A DNA stretch of 64,000 nt, taken from Valencia hispanica (taxonomy: Eukaryota > Chordata > Actinopteri > Cyprinodontiformes > Valenciidae). Numbering within the stretch: position 1 is the first letter of the stretch; every line of letters begins with the position of its first letter. A model generated the notes under the pieces. The model worked only from the letters and a program-made list of their open reading frames with translations. It did no database searches and had not been told where the DNA came from. Location of the stretch: assembly GCA_963556495.2 (NCBI GenBank), contig OY747716.1, positions 10,554,571-10,618,570 on the forward strand, given 5' to 3'. Positions 22,480 through 35,044 of this stretch are shown one piece after another. The position numbers were made by a program, and so were the translations under genes.

Positions 22480-24230
22480 TTGAGGCACTTGGGTAATTTT
22501 CACTGTAAAGATTGTTTTCGTTCCTCCACACACAGTAGATGCTATAATATGAGTTGTAGGTAAGAAAATAAATCTGAAATCCTATATTTACCCATTCAGT
22601 GATTTCACTGGTTCCTTCTTTCAAGAAAGTACCCTAATTGACAGCTGCTGTTGAACACTTTGTCCCCACTCCCCTCACTCAAACCCACCCATCAGGATTC
22701 TCTAAATCAGGCATTTGCACAATTTTAATGAATTTTTTTCCCATTCATTTGTGTCCAACCTTTTTCCCAAAGGGGGACGAAATAAAAAAAATGAATTCAT
22801 ATATAGATAGAATTTAATTTTTTTAGATCTATTTTCAACACCTATAACATGGTATCGTTCAGTCTTTCATTTAAATTACTTGCTAGATTATAGGTTTATT
22901 GAATGGGTGTGCCATAGTGTGCTTTTGAGAAAGTCAGTGGATGATTGTGGTTGAATATACTCTGAAATAAAATAAAAGCCAAAACTGCTTGCTTAGCTAT
23001 GAGTACTTGCTCCTGTCTGCTCAGCAGAGAAACAGAGAGTTGCTCAAGAGAACTCACATGTTCTTGCTTTTCAGATATTAGCCGAGCCCAAAACACAAAA
23101 CCCATCTGGGTCCCACATTTCTCTTCTATGTGGCTAGTGAGAATTGCCCACAGGTAAATTAAAGTCCCTGTTTCATTTGCCTGTACAGGTTTGATGCTGG
23201 ACCACTCTGGACCCCAAACAAGGGTCAAATGGAAAAGATACAGAAACCCATCTGGACTGGCAGGAGTTGGAAAGAAGCACAGAGGTGTTCACAGCTCAGA
23301 CAGTGGCAGTAGATAGACTGTAGATGCTAAATGGCATTCTTCCACACAGTATGGCACAGCTTTCTACTGCAGACAGCAGCCTGCCGACTCAGCATGGGTC
23401 AGATCAGCTTTTTATCACTGCAGTCTGTTTGAAGCTGAGCTAACACTAACACACAAATTCCCTGATTGTAGTTATATGTGTGCATATATGTGTATTTCTC
23501 ACATGCCATTGATTTAGCTAGCACTTTTCCTCCCAAAGAAGCTCTTCATTTTCCTGTAGTACCAGAATATGTCAATATCTAGTGATTTGTATATAATTTA
23601 GATAGAGAAGAATATTTTGTCTGAAAAAATGGGTGTCTAACTACTGTATTTGTTGTCCAAACAAGTTGTGGTTGTGTTGAAGCCTAAGATGGAAGTATGG
23701 TGGTCTTTGTTCTTTGGAAATTTGCTGAAACCCATGTTACCTCCCACATACTCATTTGTATTACAGTGAAAAGAAAGGAGCAGTGTATTGATGTGTGTAA
23801 ACATCATTGCTCTTGAGTCAAAAATCTCTGAGCTGGAATAGGATTTTCCATGCACAGTTACGCATATCAACTCTTATTCATAACTGCTCTTCTTTTTAAT
23901 CAGCGAAAAAACAAACATTTTAAAGGACTTTGTCATTTATGCACTTTGGTGAACACACGTGCACGTTTTCAATACACAGCCAACAACCTCAATAAAAGGT
24001 GAAGCCTTTACTTGAGATTGTATGCTCTGCAGTGCCTAATGCCCAATTTGTAGTTCCAGTTATTATTTCTCAATTTACACATTCGTACACATTATTTATT
24101 CACTCACTGGTTTATCTGCCCATTCATTTGTTGTACACACTTGGTCCTTACACGGTTCTGAAGAGGCTAGGGTTGGTGATTCCCAGACGCCTAAGAGTAT
24201 GTAGTTCATTTACCATGAAAATGTAGCTCT
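22480..24230. other. No recognisable gene
   Basis: Contains one 110-codon open frame on the minus strand (22896-23228) with no family resemblance that I recognise, no splice context and ordinary composition. I would not call it a gene. Confidence 0.4.
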
Positions 24231-24236
24231 CAACAT

Positions 24237-24570
24237 CCATCCATCCATTATCTATATCAGCTTATCATTTGGAGAGTCGCGGGGAGGCGGGTGCCTTTCT
24301 CTAGCGGTCATCGAGCGAGAGGTGGGGTACACCCTGAAAAGGTCGCCAGTCCATCCCAGGGCAACTAGTGGCAACCAGACACTCATACCTAAGGACAATT
24401 TCAAATTGTCAATTTGGAGAGACAAATTACCTTAACAGTCATGTTTTTGGACTGTGAGAGGAAGCAGGAGTACCCGAAGGGAACTCATACATGCACAAGG
24501 AGAACATACAAACTCCATGCTGAAAGAACCAGGAAAGAGCTCTAGCAACTGCACCACTGTGCAGCCCGTA
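24237..24570 (-). mobile_element. Dispersed RTE/Rex-like LINE 3' fragment
   Basis: This is a very common teleost repeat. It starts with a CATCCATCCATCCATT tail, then GTGGGGTACACCCTG, GGTCGCCAGTCCATCCCAGG, TTTTTGGACTGTGAGAGGAA and GGAGAACATACAAACTCCATG. It ends near CACTGTGCAGCCC. The GGATGGATGG microsatellite read on the minus strand suits the 3' end of an RTE-type LINE, hence the strand. There is no coding frame in this piece. The family assignment is from memory of the sequence, not a search. Confidence 0.6.
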
Positions 24571-24737
24571 GTTCTAAACATTTAGAGTATATTTTCTGCT
24601 CACTTTTCTCTCTTCCACAACATTACTCTTCTTTTTTTACAGTGCCCATTATTATTGCATGCAGTCATGAAAATTAAGGGGTGATGTCGTTATGCCACTC
24701 ACAATGTATTTTTGCAGCAGTCTAAAGCTACCTTCCT

Positions 24738-25115
24738 TAAATTCAATTCAATTTAGTTTATTTATATAGCGCCGATTCACAACAGATGTCATCTCAAGAC
24801 ACTTTTACAAGCAACAGCCATGTGACGGCCTCAACCATAGACTTAACATGTAATCTTGCCATTCTGGGCATTGACATTATGGGCGGTGTGAACGGGCCAT
24901 AAGGGCGACGTGCTCTGTTGGGAAAATACGGAACAATCAGATCTCTGATGTTTGATGGAGCTTGATTATTAAGGGCTTTGTATGTAAGAAGGACAATCTT
25001 CAATTCTATTCTGTATCTAACAGGGAGGCAGAGAAAGGAAGCTAAAGCAGGAGAAATCAGTTTGATCTCTCCTTTTAATATTCACCAGAACTTTTGCTGC
25101 AGTATTTTGGATCAC
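24738..25115 (-). mobile_element. L2-type LINE C-terminal and 3' UTR fragment
   Basis: The minus frame at 25003-24900 reads KIVLLTYKALNNQAPSNIRD followed by LIVPYFPNRA, the L2 C-terminal signature. It then changes into unrelated sequence and resumes as the usual L2 tail (GGCGCTATATAAATAAACT in reverse) with an AATTGAATTGAATT end at ~24740. The unrelated middle (~24830-24915) suggests an old internal rearrangement. Confidence 0.75.
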
Positions 25116-25206
25116 AGAAGGCTTTTAATTACATGTAACATACATATACATATATATATATATATTGAAGAATAACAAAATGACTGGGGAGGCACTTAAA
25201 ATATAT

Positions 25207-25300
25207 TTTTTACGTTTTGTGATATTTATCGATAATTATCTATCGATCAATATGACTATTCCCTTTATCGATATGCTCTTTTTCTATATCGTCCAGCCCT
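25207..25300 (-). mobile_element. Possible hAT-type terminal fragment
   Basis: Read on the minus strand, this starts TTAGGGCTGGACGATAT and continues with clustered ATCGATA motifs. That is the look of a common fish non-autonomous hAT end. It is cut off by the TA microsatellites on both sides, so no second terminus is visible. Confidence 0.35.
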
Positions 25301-25301
25301 A

Positions 25302-27195
<1,894 letters not shown>

Positions 27196-27199
27196 AAAA

Positions 27200-28745
27200 A
27201 AAAAACATGCTTTGAATTTGAGAAGTCTACACACATTTCCCTGGTATTGGTAGAATTGCCTTTTCTATTGTGTGTAAAAGATGAGTTTTCTTCCACAGCT
27301 TTTCACAATAGTTTACTGGAATTCTAGCCCATTCCTTCTGACAGAACTGGTGGAACGGAGTCGGGTTTGTAGAAAAACCTAGCTCACACAACTTTTCAGC
27401 TTTAACAATACATTTTTTACGGGACTGATATCTGATATAATGACTTTGTGATGGCAACCCCAAAACAATGGACTTGTTGTCCTTAAGCGACTTTGTAACT
27501 TATTTGTTGAGCCATTGTCCATTTGGAGGACCTGTTTTTGTCTAAGCTTTATCTTACTGGCCAATCTCTTGAAATATTGCTAAAGTATTTCACATATTAT
27601 TAATATAATAATAATAATAATATTGTGTTATTCTTACCCGATAGGGACATTTTGCACCAAAACATGTCCTCTGGGACCTAGAACCAATCTCTTTCCTTTT
27701 TGTTCTTCTTTTATTTTCAATACGTGTCCTGTCCGGCAATTTGGAGCTCAGAATTGTTGTCTGAGTACCAAGTAGAAGCCCAACAGATTTACTATCACAA
27801 GTGGAGCACTACAGCTTGATATATATGTGTAAGAAATCTTTATTAGAAATTACCGTGGGTTTTGGTTTTCCCGATGTGCCAGGGACACGGAGACGGAAAA
27901 TAAAGGGGAAGAAAGAAAGTAAATGAAGAGAGGTAGGTAAAAAAAAGGTTAAGAGGGAGAGGGTGAGCTGAAGATACAAGAAAGGAAGGGGAAAAAAGAA
28001 ATCACAAGAAAACATCACAGTTTCCCTTCACACCAGCAGGACGGCAGGGAGAGGGGAAAAACAAGGAGAAAACAAATCAAACAATGCAAAGTGAGAACTA
28101 CACAACCACAACCCACAAGTAGATATATGAATACAAAATCAGCGTCAATGAAAAGCTCATGGAACCGATTAGGCTTCTCCATACGAGTATAGCTGGTGTG
28201 CGGAGGCATTGTTCCGCCTCCCAGGGATTGACGCAGACACGAAGGAGATCGGAGCCATAGACACTCAAAGGACCCCCAGAGCACAGGAGTCAATGAAGGG
28301 CTGACCGCACCCCCAACAAAGGAGCAGAGGAGAGCCCTGGGGGAACATCCAGGAGCTACAATGCAGGGGCCTGGGGGGCCGCAGCGTCAAGCCCACAGGC
28401 TCCGGCGGCAACCAGCTACACCAGGACTGATGCACCCATGGGCCCGGGGCCCGAGGGGACCTCACGCCCCACCAGGGACCCGACCAGGGACCAGCTGACG
28501 ACGGCCGCCAGGCCACAGGGGCGATGGCCAACTAATGGCCATCTTTTGATTTTCCCATGATATCACAAAAGGAGGCAGAGTGACTGATGTGCTGCATCAA
28601 ACATCTCTAGGTGTGCCTCCATTCAACTCAAATGTTGTGAATTAACTAATGAGAAGCTTACAAAGTCATGGCATCATCATTTGAGCTTTCCCAAATCATT
28701 TAATGGCAGTATTATCTGAATGTGAACTTCTGAATTTGAACTTCG
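27200..28745 (-). pseudogene. Tc1/mariner relic interrupted by a GC-rich repeat
   Basis: The left part (27215-27600) holds a Tc1 transposase C-terminal remnant on the minus strand. FHQFCQKEWARIPVNYCEKL corresponds to the block before the final PKR...KG..TKY in this family. The opposite-strand sequence has the characteristic CATTCCTTCTGACAGAACTG, TTGTTGTCCTTAAGC and CATTGTCCATTTGGA. The right part (28550-28745) carries the matching subterminal region (TCACAAAAGGAGGCAGAGTG, GTGCCTCCATTCAACTC, GTGAACTTCTGAA). The ends are roughly inverted (GAGAAGTCTACACAC versus GTGAACTTCTGAA). The middle of the transposase is replaced by an unrelated dispersed repeat. Confidence 0.7.
27719..28545. repeat. Dispersed GC/GA-rich repeat, copy 1
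   Basis: Starts ACGTGTCCTGTCCGGCA and contains GAGCTCAGAATTGTTGTCTG, AGTACCAAGTAGAAGCC, a purine-rich block (GGACACGGAGACGGAAAAT) and a GC-rich end (ATAGCTGGTGTG, CAGGGATTGACGCAGACA, GGACCCCCAGAGC, GATGGCCAA). The same order recurs at 43698-44461 and, shortened, at 55840-56155. It is not coding in any frame that I recognise. It lies inside a Tc1 relic. Confidence 0.8.
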
Positions 28746-30536
28746 GAAGTAAAAAAAAAATAAAAAATTGCAATTAAATTCTATCTCATTATTCGGGGGT
28801 TTAGGAACCTAAATAAGGTTGATAATTCTAACTAAACTAAAACATGAGAGGCTTGTGTCTCTTCATGCAATACTTACTAAAATGTGGTGTCAACTGTGTG
28901 CAATTCCCATTCTTGTAAAAAAAGAAAATGAATACGATGTTGGGTAAAAAATAGCAAATTATTTCTGTAACTATTTTAATTTCAAAATCTGTGTAGTTTG
29001 AATTGTCTTTTGGAGCCCACAAACAGTGCTGGTGATATTATATTTTTTTATTTGAGATAGTGGGTCTTTGTCTGTTTTATTTCTGTTAAAACTCAGTGGT
29101 ACATTTCTTTCATATGGACCTGCTCCTAGTACCAATAACTTCTGTATGACATTATGAGTTTTCGCCCTCTGTAAAAAAAAAACCAAAAAAATAAATCCTT
29201 CCTGCACAACCTTTTTGAAATCTCACCACAGCATTTCTGGCAAATTGCTATAATGGGTTTGGTATGATACGCTGTATTTTATGGAAGCGTATGTGTGACA
29301 TAAATCAAATTAAAATGGATTAGCACAAATGCTTTTTCATTTTCAAAATCTAGCTGCTATTTTTGACTCATAAATAAAATTAAAAAGAAATTATCCAAAC
29401 TGCTTTTTCATTTTACAATTCAATATTGCTCATTCTGTAACTTAATTAAAATTAAATAGAAAAGGACATTTAAGATTAAATTTTCAAATTGCATCCCAGC
29501 AAAATAGTTACAAAATTCAATTTGAAATGTCAAAGTTGAAAAATAAATTGCATTGGCAGAAATGCTTTTTCATATTCTGAATACAAATGCCATTTTTGAC
29601 TCATAAATAAAATTAAAAAAAGAAATTATCCAAACTGCTTTTTCATTTTACAATTCAACATTGCTCATTCTGTAACTTAATTAAAATTAAATAGAAAAGG
29701 GCTTTTAAGATTTAATTTTCAAATTGCATCCCAGCAAAATAGTTACAAAATTCAATTTGAAATGTCAAAGTTGAAAATGAAAATGCATTTGCAGAAATGC
29801 ATTTTCATTTTCAGAATACAAATGCCCTTTTGACTCATAAATAAAATGAAAAATAAATTATCCAAACTGCTTTTTCATTTTGCAATTCAGTGTAGTTCGT
29901 TCCTTGACCTAATTAAAAAGATAAAGAAAATGTATTGCTTTTTCGTTTTCATCCCTACCCCTGCAAAAGGTGTAACATAATTCAAATCGAATTGGCAATC
30001 CCTCACGGCGCAGGAGAATGACGTCAGGGCTCCTTCTTCTTCAGTCCCCAGCCTGACCGTGCTTAGCAATCAAAACGTTAGGGGGCGTTTGTGTATAGTT
30101 GATGCTGGTGAAAGAGAGGAAAAGTAACAAGAAGGCAAGTGGAAAAGTATGAGAGTGTGAGCATACACATATATAAAGGCTGTGTGGTCCAAATTCAGGG
30201 GCTGCATCCTTCTAAGGACCCGTCCTCCCTGGTCTAAGAAGGACGTCGGGTCATTCGTAGACCAGGTGGACCACCGCATGTTAGACCCCCTTCAAGTGAG
30301 GCAACACTTGGAAATATGCCGTCAAGCCAGCCGTTTATAGTAATATTACATTTCAGTTTTTCTTTTTTAATAAATTCACAAAAATTTCTACATTTGTTTT
30401 TCTTCTGTCAAGATGGGGTGCTGATTGTACATTAATGAGAAATAAAATGATCTTTTTTGATTTTAGAAAATGGCTGCAATGAAACAGAGTGACAAATTTA
30501 AAGGAGTCTGTACACTTTACATAACTAAATATTACA

Positions 30537-30540
<4 letters not shown>

Positions 30541-30573
<33 letters not shown>
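30541..30573. repeat. TA microsatellite
   Basis: (TA)16-17 inside the large inverted-repeat element. Confidence 0.9.
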
Positions 30574-30576
<3 letters not shown>

Positions 30577-32163
30577 TTTAAAAGTTATATAAATAATTAA
30601 ATATTACATAAAATGTTTCTAATATTCAGTTGATTTAAAAACAAAATTGTGTCCCAAATTTAATTGAATATATAGTTTTTTTCTTACTATGTGATGTCTT
30701 GCTAATCGGCACTTTTTGAATAAATAGAATGAATAGATTTTTTTAAACCACCAGTGCAACAATAACTTTACATTTTTATGTTTTTAACACCATTGCGGGT
30801 CATAACAGCATGAGCTCTTCTCTGCATCTGCCTCAGTGCTGGTGACATTGTGGCACCTGGGGATGAGATTGAAGATGATGTAGCAGAGGATGAGGCTGGT
30901 TTGGAGAACTCAGTGGTGTTCTCCGGTGGGACAAACTGTCTTCTGAACACGTCTTAGTGATGTGGCAGCAGTCTATTAAGCCAGCCCTGGACGACGCAGC
31001 GCAAAGAACAGTGCAAAGAAGCTACCCGAAGCCTTCTCTGCAGACCAACCTAAATGATGTTCCCCTCATCAACCAGAAAATACCCCCCACAGGTTTCAGC
31101 TGGATGACTCCATCCACATCTCTGAGCTTTATTCAGCCTGTTTATTCTAATAAAGCTTAAAGAACAGCCCAGGAAGAGCTCATTCAGGTTAATCCTGCAT
31201 GAGTAACTATAAATAACTACACAATAATTTATCCTAATGTCAATTTTAGTTATTTCATTTCAATAGTCATTTTAAATTGTTCAAAGTAAGCTCAATGTTC
31301 ATACCTTTAAAAATGCAATGCAACTGTTAGTAAAATGACAATTATATTTCAGATTTGTTTTAATCAATTTATTTATAACAACCATGGAACAACTAAATAA
31401 CCAAAGTGACAAAAACATAAATTGACAAACAGAAAACAGTGATCCATCCGGTCCTTCCTCTCCTCTCCTCTCCTTGATTCCTCATGTCCTAAACAAGAAA
31501 TCAATACACAGTTTACAAAAAAAGCAACACAAAAACTTGTAGCAAATCTCTATTTATTAACATGATCAGTCATAAGTTATGTATTGATGCACTGCTGCAC
31601 ATGCACATACAGTACTTTTTCATTACAAAAATAATCTCATTTGTTTTTGGCCAACAATGGGTGACATTCCGCTCCAGATTTACCATAATTGTATTTATGA
31701 AATAGATAGAAAATAAGTGCAGATGAGGAATATGGCAACTGTGTTATTTGTGAATTCAAAACTATAGTTTTTACAGCAGAACACAAGAGATCACATACTA
31801 AGAATACAGGTTATGAGGTTTTTGAGGCTTAATAAGACTCCTAAGCATTAGGTGTGTAATTGGATTTATTCTTCTACCTCCATGCCACCGTGGCCCAATT
31901 TTGCCCCGGTAAAGAGGTAATCATTTCCCCTAAAAAAAAATAAGTCGTTTTTTTTCCCCTTTGCAAAACCCAAAATAAGCTGTACATAAGCGGGGCAATA
32001 GACGGAGAACCATTAGACCAACATAGGAGCTCGTTTATGGGCGATAGTTTACAAATAATAATAATATTATATTATAATACATGTCTATACTAACAACAAA
32101 AGCCAAATGACACAACCGCGTTAAGTTTAACATTTTTGTACCGCCAGATTTTAATAAACTTAC

Positions 32164-32211
32164 ATTTAAAACTGTACTCTTCGCTTGCTCCGTCTTCGAT
32201 TCATCCGCCAT
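32164..32211 (-). pseudogene. Candidate first exon of the large element's own gene
   Basis: The 16-codon exon begins with an ATG in a GCG-rich context (ATGGCGGATGAA) and ends exactly at a strong donor (AAT|GTAAGT). Just upstream on the minus strand is the arm sequence with GACGTCA. This fits a promoter at the inner edge of the right arm driving a leftward gene. The remaining exons could not be joined with confidence: 30950-30768 (FVPPENTTEFSKPASSS..., ending in GVKNIKM and a stop) is the best candidate for the last one. Confidence 0.4.
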
Positions 32212-32296
32212 TGTTGCTGGAACAGAAATCTTCTCGCAATGCCCTGACGTCATTCTCCTGCGCCGTGTGGGATTGCGAATCCACTTTGAAACATGT

Positions 32297-32700
32297 AAAC
32301 CCATCTTTTCGGTTTTTAAAAGGTACTTGATGGACAACCACCTCAGCTCTTTAAGACTGATAAAAAACAAACATGGTATACAGCTCCTTAATGCTCATGA
32401 AAATCTTAGAATATTTGGAGAAAACTAAGCTCTTGTATCTTGTTGTCTCACCCCTTTTGCCCCTTTACTAGCTACAGAAATGTGGATGTCTTTTTTTTTT
32501 TTTTTTTTTTCCTTACTTTTTTCATTTCTTTTTTTCACCCTTCTGTTAAAGTTAGGCTATATGTTCCCCCCGGTATTAACTATCTGTTGTTCCGTGTGCC
32601 TGTAAGATATACAAGCTTCTGTTTTGTATGATTGTATGCCACAGAGATTTGTACAATAAATGTGGAGGAAAAAAAAAAAATAATAATAAAAAAAAAAACA
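32297..32700 (+). mobile_element. 5'-truncated L1 insertion with poly-A and 14-bp target duplication
   Basis: Flanked by ACTTTGAAACATGT on both sides (32283-32296 and 32701-32714). It ends in AATAAATGTGGAGG followed by an A-rich tail (A12, TAATAATA, A10). The first part reads like the very end of an L1 ORF2 (YLMDNHLSSLRLIKNKHGIQ), then 3' UTR with a T-rich run at 32492-32510. The duplication and poly-A mark target-primed reverse transcription. It splits the right arm of the 29280-33176 element. Confidence 0.8.
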
Positions 32701-33432
32701 ACTTTGAAACATGTTACACTTTTTGCGGGGGGAAGTTTGAAAACGAAAAAGCAATATAATTTTCTTTATCGTTTTAATTAAGTTACAGAACGAGCAATGT
32801 TGAATTGTAAACTGAAAAAGCAGTTTGGATGATTTCTTTTTAATTTTATTTATGAGTCAAAAGGGGCATTTGTATTTAGAAAATGAAAATGCATTTCTGC
32901 TAATGCATTTTAATTTTCAACTTTGACATTTCAAATTTAATTTTGTTACTGTTTTGCTGGGGTGCAATTTGAAAATTAAATCTTAAATGTCCTTTTCTAT
33001 TTCATTTTAATTAAGTTACAGAATGAGCAATGTTGAATTATAAAATGAAAAAGCAGTTTGGGTTATTTATTTTTAATTTTATTTATGAGTCAAAAATAGC
33101 AGCTAGATTTAGAAAATGAAAAAGCATTTCTGCAAATGCATTTTAATTTTATTTATGTTACACATACGCTTCCATACTATTTGGTTTTCTCTAAACATAG
33201 CCTATCTAAGAGCCCAAAATTTTCATTTAGGTAGGATCTATCCAAAGCTCTCTCCCTCAAATACTCCGGACTGCAGCTTTAACTGCCATGAACCTTAACA
33301 TTCAGCATTAGGCCTTTAGAGCCTGAGGTCTTGGGGTTTTTTGCAATTTCTCTGAGCATTGGGACATATTTGACTCTAAACTCGGCTTGCTGGAATGTTC
33401 AATTTTGGGATTATTGGTAACTGTCCTATATA

Positions 33433-35042
33433 CAGGTCCTTCTCAAAAAATTAGCATATTGTGATAAAGTTCATTCTTTTCCATAATGTAATGATAAAAA
33501 TTAAACTTTCATATATTTTAGATTCATTGCACACCAACTGAAATATTTCAGGTCTTTTATTGTTTTAAAACTGATGGTTTTGGCATACAGCTCATGAAAA
33601 CCCAAAATTCCAATCTCAAGAAATTAGCATATCATGAAAAGGTTCTCTAAACGAGCTTTTAACCTAACATCTGAATCAACTAATTAATTCTAAACACCTG
33701 CAAAAGATTCCTGAGGCTTTTAAAAACTCCCAGCCTGGTTCATTACTCAAAACCGCAATCATGGGTAAGACTGCCGGCCTGACTGCTGCCCAGAAGGCCA
33801 TCATTGACACCCTCAAGCAAGAGGGTAAGACACAGAAAGAAATTTCTGAACGAATAGGCTGTTCCCAGAGTGCTGTATTAAGGCACCTCAGTGGGAAGTC
33901 TGTGGGAAGGAAAAAGTGTGGCAGAAAACGCTGCACAACGAGAAGAGGTGACCGGACCCTGAGGAAGATTGTGGAGAAAGACCGATTCCAGACCTTGGGG
34001 GACCTGCGGAAGCAGTGGACTGAGTCTGGAGTAGAAACATCCAGAGCCACCGTGCACAGGCGTGTGCAGGAAATGGGCTACAGGTGCCGCATTCCCCAGG
34101 TCAAGCCACTTTTGAACCAGAAACAGCGGCAGAAGCGCCTGACCTGGGCTACAGAGAAGCAGCACTGGACTGTTGCTCAGTGGTCCAAAGTACTTTTTTC
34201 GGATGAAAGCAAATTTTGCATGTCATTCGGAAATCAAGGTGCCAGAGTCTGGAGGAAGACTGGGGAGAAGGAAATGCCAAAATGCCTGAAGTCCAGTGTC
34301 AAGTACCCACAGTCAGTGATGGTCTGGGGTGCCATGTCAGCTGCTGGTGTTGGTCCACTGTGTTTTATCAAGGGCAGGGTCAATGCAGCTAGCTATCAGG
34401 AGATTTTGGAGCACTTCATGCTTCCATCTGCTGAAAAGCTTTATGGAGATGAAGATTTCATTTTTCAGTACGACCTGGCACCTCCTCACAGTGCCAAAAC
34501 CACTGGTAAATGGTTTACTGACCATGGTATTACTGTGCTCAATTGGCCTGCCAACTCTCCTGACCTGAACCCCATAGAGAATCTGTGGGATATTGTGAAG
34601 AGGAAGTTGAGAGACGCAAGACCCAACACTCTGGATGAGCTTAAGGCCGCTATCGAAGCATCCTGGGTCTCCATAACACCTCAGCAGTGCCACAGGCTGA
34701 TTGCCTCCATGCCACGCCGCATTGAAGCAGTCATTTCTGGAAAAGGATTCCCGACCAAGTATTGAGTGTATAACTGAACATAATTATTTGAAGGTTGACT
34801 TTTTTTGTATTAAAAACACTTTTCTTTTATTGGTCGGATGAAATATGCTAATTTTTTGAGATAGGAATTTTGGGTTTTCATGAGCTGTATGCCAAAATCA
34901 TCAGTTTTAAAACAATAAAAGACCTGAAATATTTCAGTTGGTGTGCAATGAATCTAAAATATATGAAAGTTTAATTTTTATCATTACATTATGGAAAAGA
35001 ATGAACTTTATCACAATATGCTAATGTTTTGAGAAAGACCTG
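33433..35042 (+). mobile_element. Complete Tc1-type transposon of the IR/DR class
   Basis: The ends CAGGTCCTTCTCAAAA and (reverse complement) CAGGTCTTTCTCAAAA are inverted and flanked by TA at 33431-33432 and 35043-35044. The inverted repeats are long (~190 bp). Each contains a second inner copy of the terminal motif (outer TTAGCATATTGTG near 33453, inner TTAGCATATCATG near 33625; on the right, ATATGCTAATTTTTTGAGA near 34850), giving the IR/DR layout known from Sleeping Beauty-like elements. The element is 1,610 bp and holds one uninterrupted transposase gene. Confidence 0.93.
33761..34765 (+). CDS. Tc1-family DD34E transposase, intact reading frame
   Basis: A 334-residue protein, close to the usual ~340 of Tc1 transposases. 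Residues 1-115 form the paired-like DNA-binding region: a first helix-turn-helix (KTQKEISERIGCSQSAVLRH), a basic linker (GRKKCGRKR), and a second one (TSRATVHRRVQEMGY). The DDE catalytic triad is present: Asp148 (VLFSDES), Asp238 (FQYDLAPPH) and Glu273 (SPDLNPIENLW), with 34 residues between the last two. The C-terminus is the family signature (SMPRRIEAVISGKGFPTKY). The ATG chosen gives the common MGKT... start. It would bind the flanking inverted repeats in the nucleus and perform cut-and-paste transposition into TA. No frameshift or stop is present, so this is the only plausibly functional gene in the window. Its activity has not been shown. Confidence 0.95.
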   Translation: MGKTAGLTAAQKAIIDTLKQEGKTQKEISERIGCSQSAVLRHLSGKSVGRKKCGRKRCTTRRGDRTLRKIVEKDRFQTLGDLRKQWTESGVETSRATVHRRVQEMGYRCRIPQVKPLLNQKQRQKRLTWATEKQHWTVAQWSKVLFSDESKFCMSFGNQGARVWRKTGEKEMPKCLKSSVKYPQSVMVWGAMSAAGVGPLCFIKGRVNAASYQEILEHFMLPSAEKLYGDEDFIFQYDLAPPHSAKTTGKWFTDHGITVLNWPANSPDLNPIENLWDIVKRKLRDARPNTLDELKAAIEASWVSITPQQCHRLIASMPRRIEAVISGKGFPTKY

Positions 35043-35044
35043 TA

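Larger units (their letters stand above)
29280..33176. mobile_element. Large inverted-repeat DNA element with tandem-repeat arms and a gene remnant
   Basis: The left end TATGGAAGCGTATGTGTGAC and the right end TTACACATACGCTTCCATA are inverted repeats. The arms run ~750 bp (29280-30030) and are matched on the right by 32230-32282 plus 32715-33176, after removing a later L1 insertion. Each arm is built of ~234-bp tandem units (starting 29327, 29560 and 29795 on the left; 233-bp spacing on the right). Flanks GTATTT and CTATTT look like a 6-bp duplication with one mismatch. The interior has a minus-strand first exon (32211-32164, MADESKTEQAKSTVLN ending AAT|GTAAGT). A terminal exon-like frame lies at 30950-30768. 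No catalytic domain was recognised. IS3EU-type origin is possible from the 6-bp duplication, but this is a guess. Confidence 0.75.

Noticed and set aside
22896..23228. 110-codon minus-strand open frame
   Set aside because: No recognisable domain, no splice or promoter context, and a length expected by chance in 64 kb.
28015..28531. Trp/Pro-rich minus-strand frames at 28015-28531
   Set aside because: They fall in the GC-rich end of a dispersed repeat that recurs twice more with broken frames.
33676..34693. Long minus-strand frames across the Tc1 element (up to 124 codons)
   Set aside because: Antisense shadows of the 334-codon transposase.
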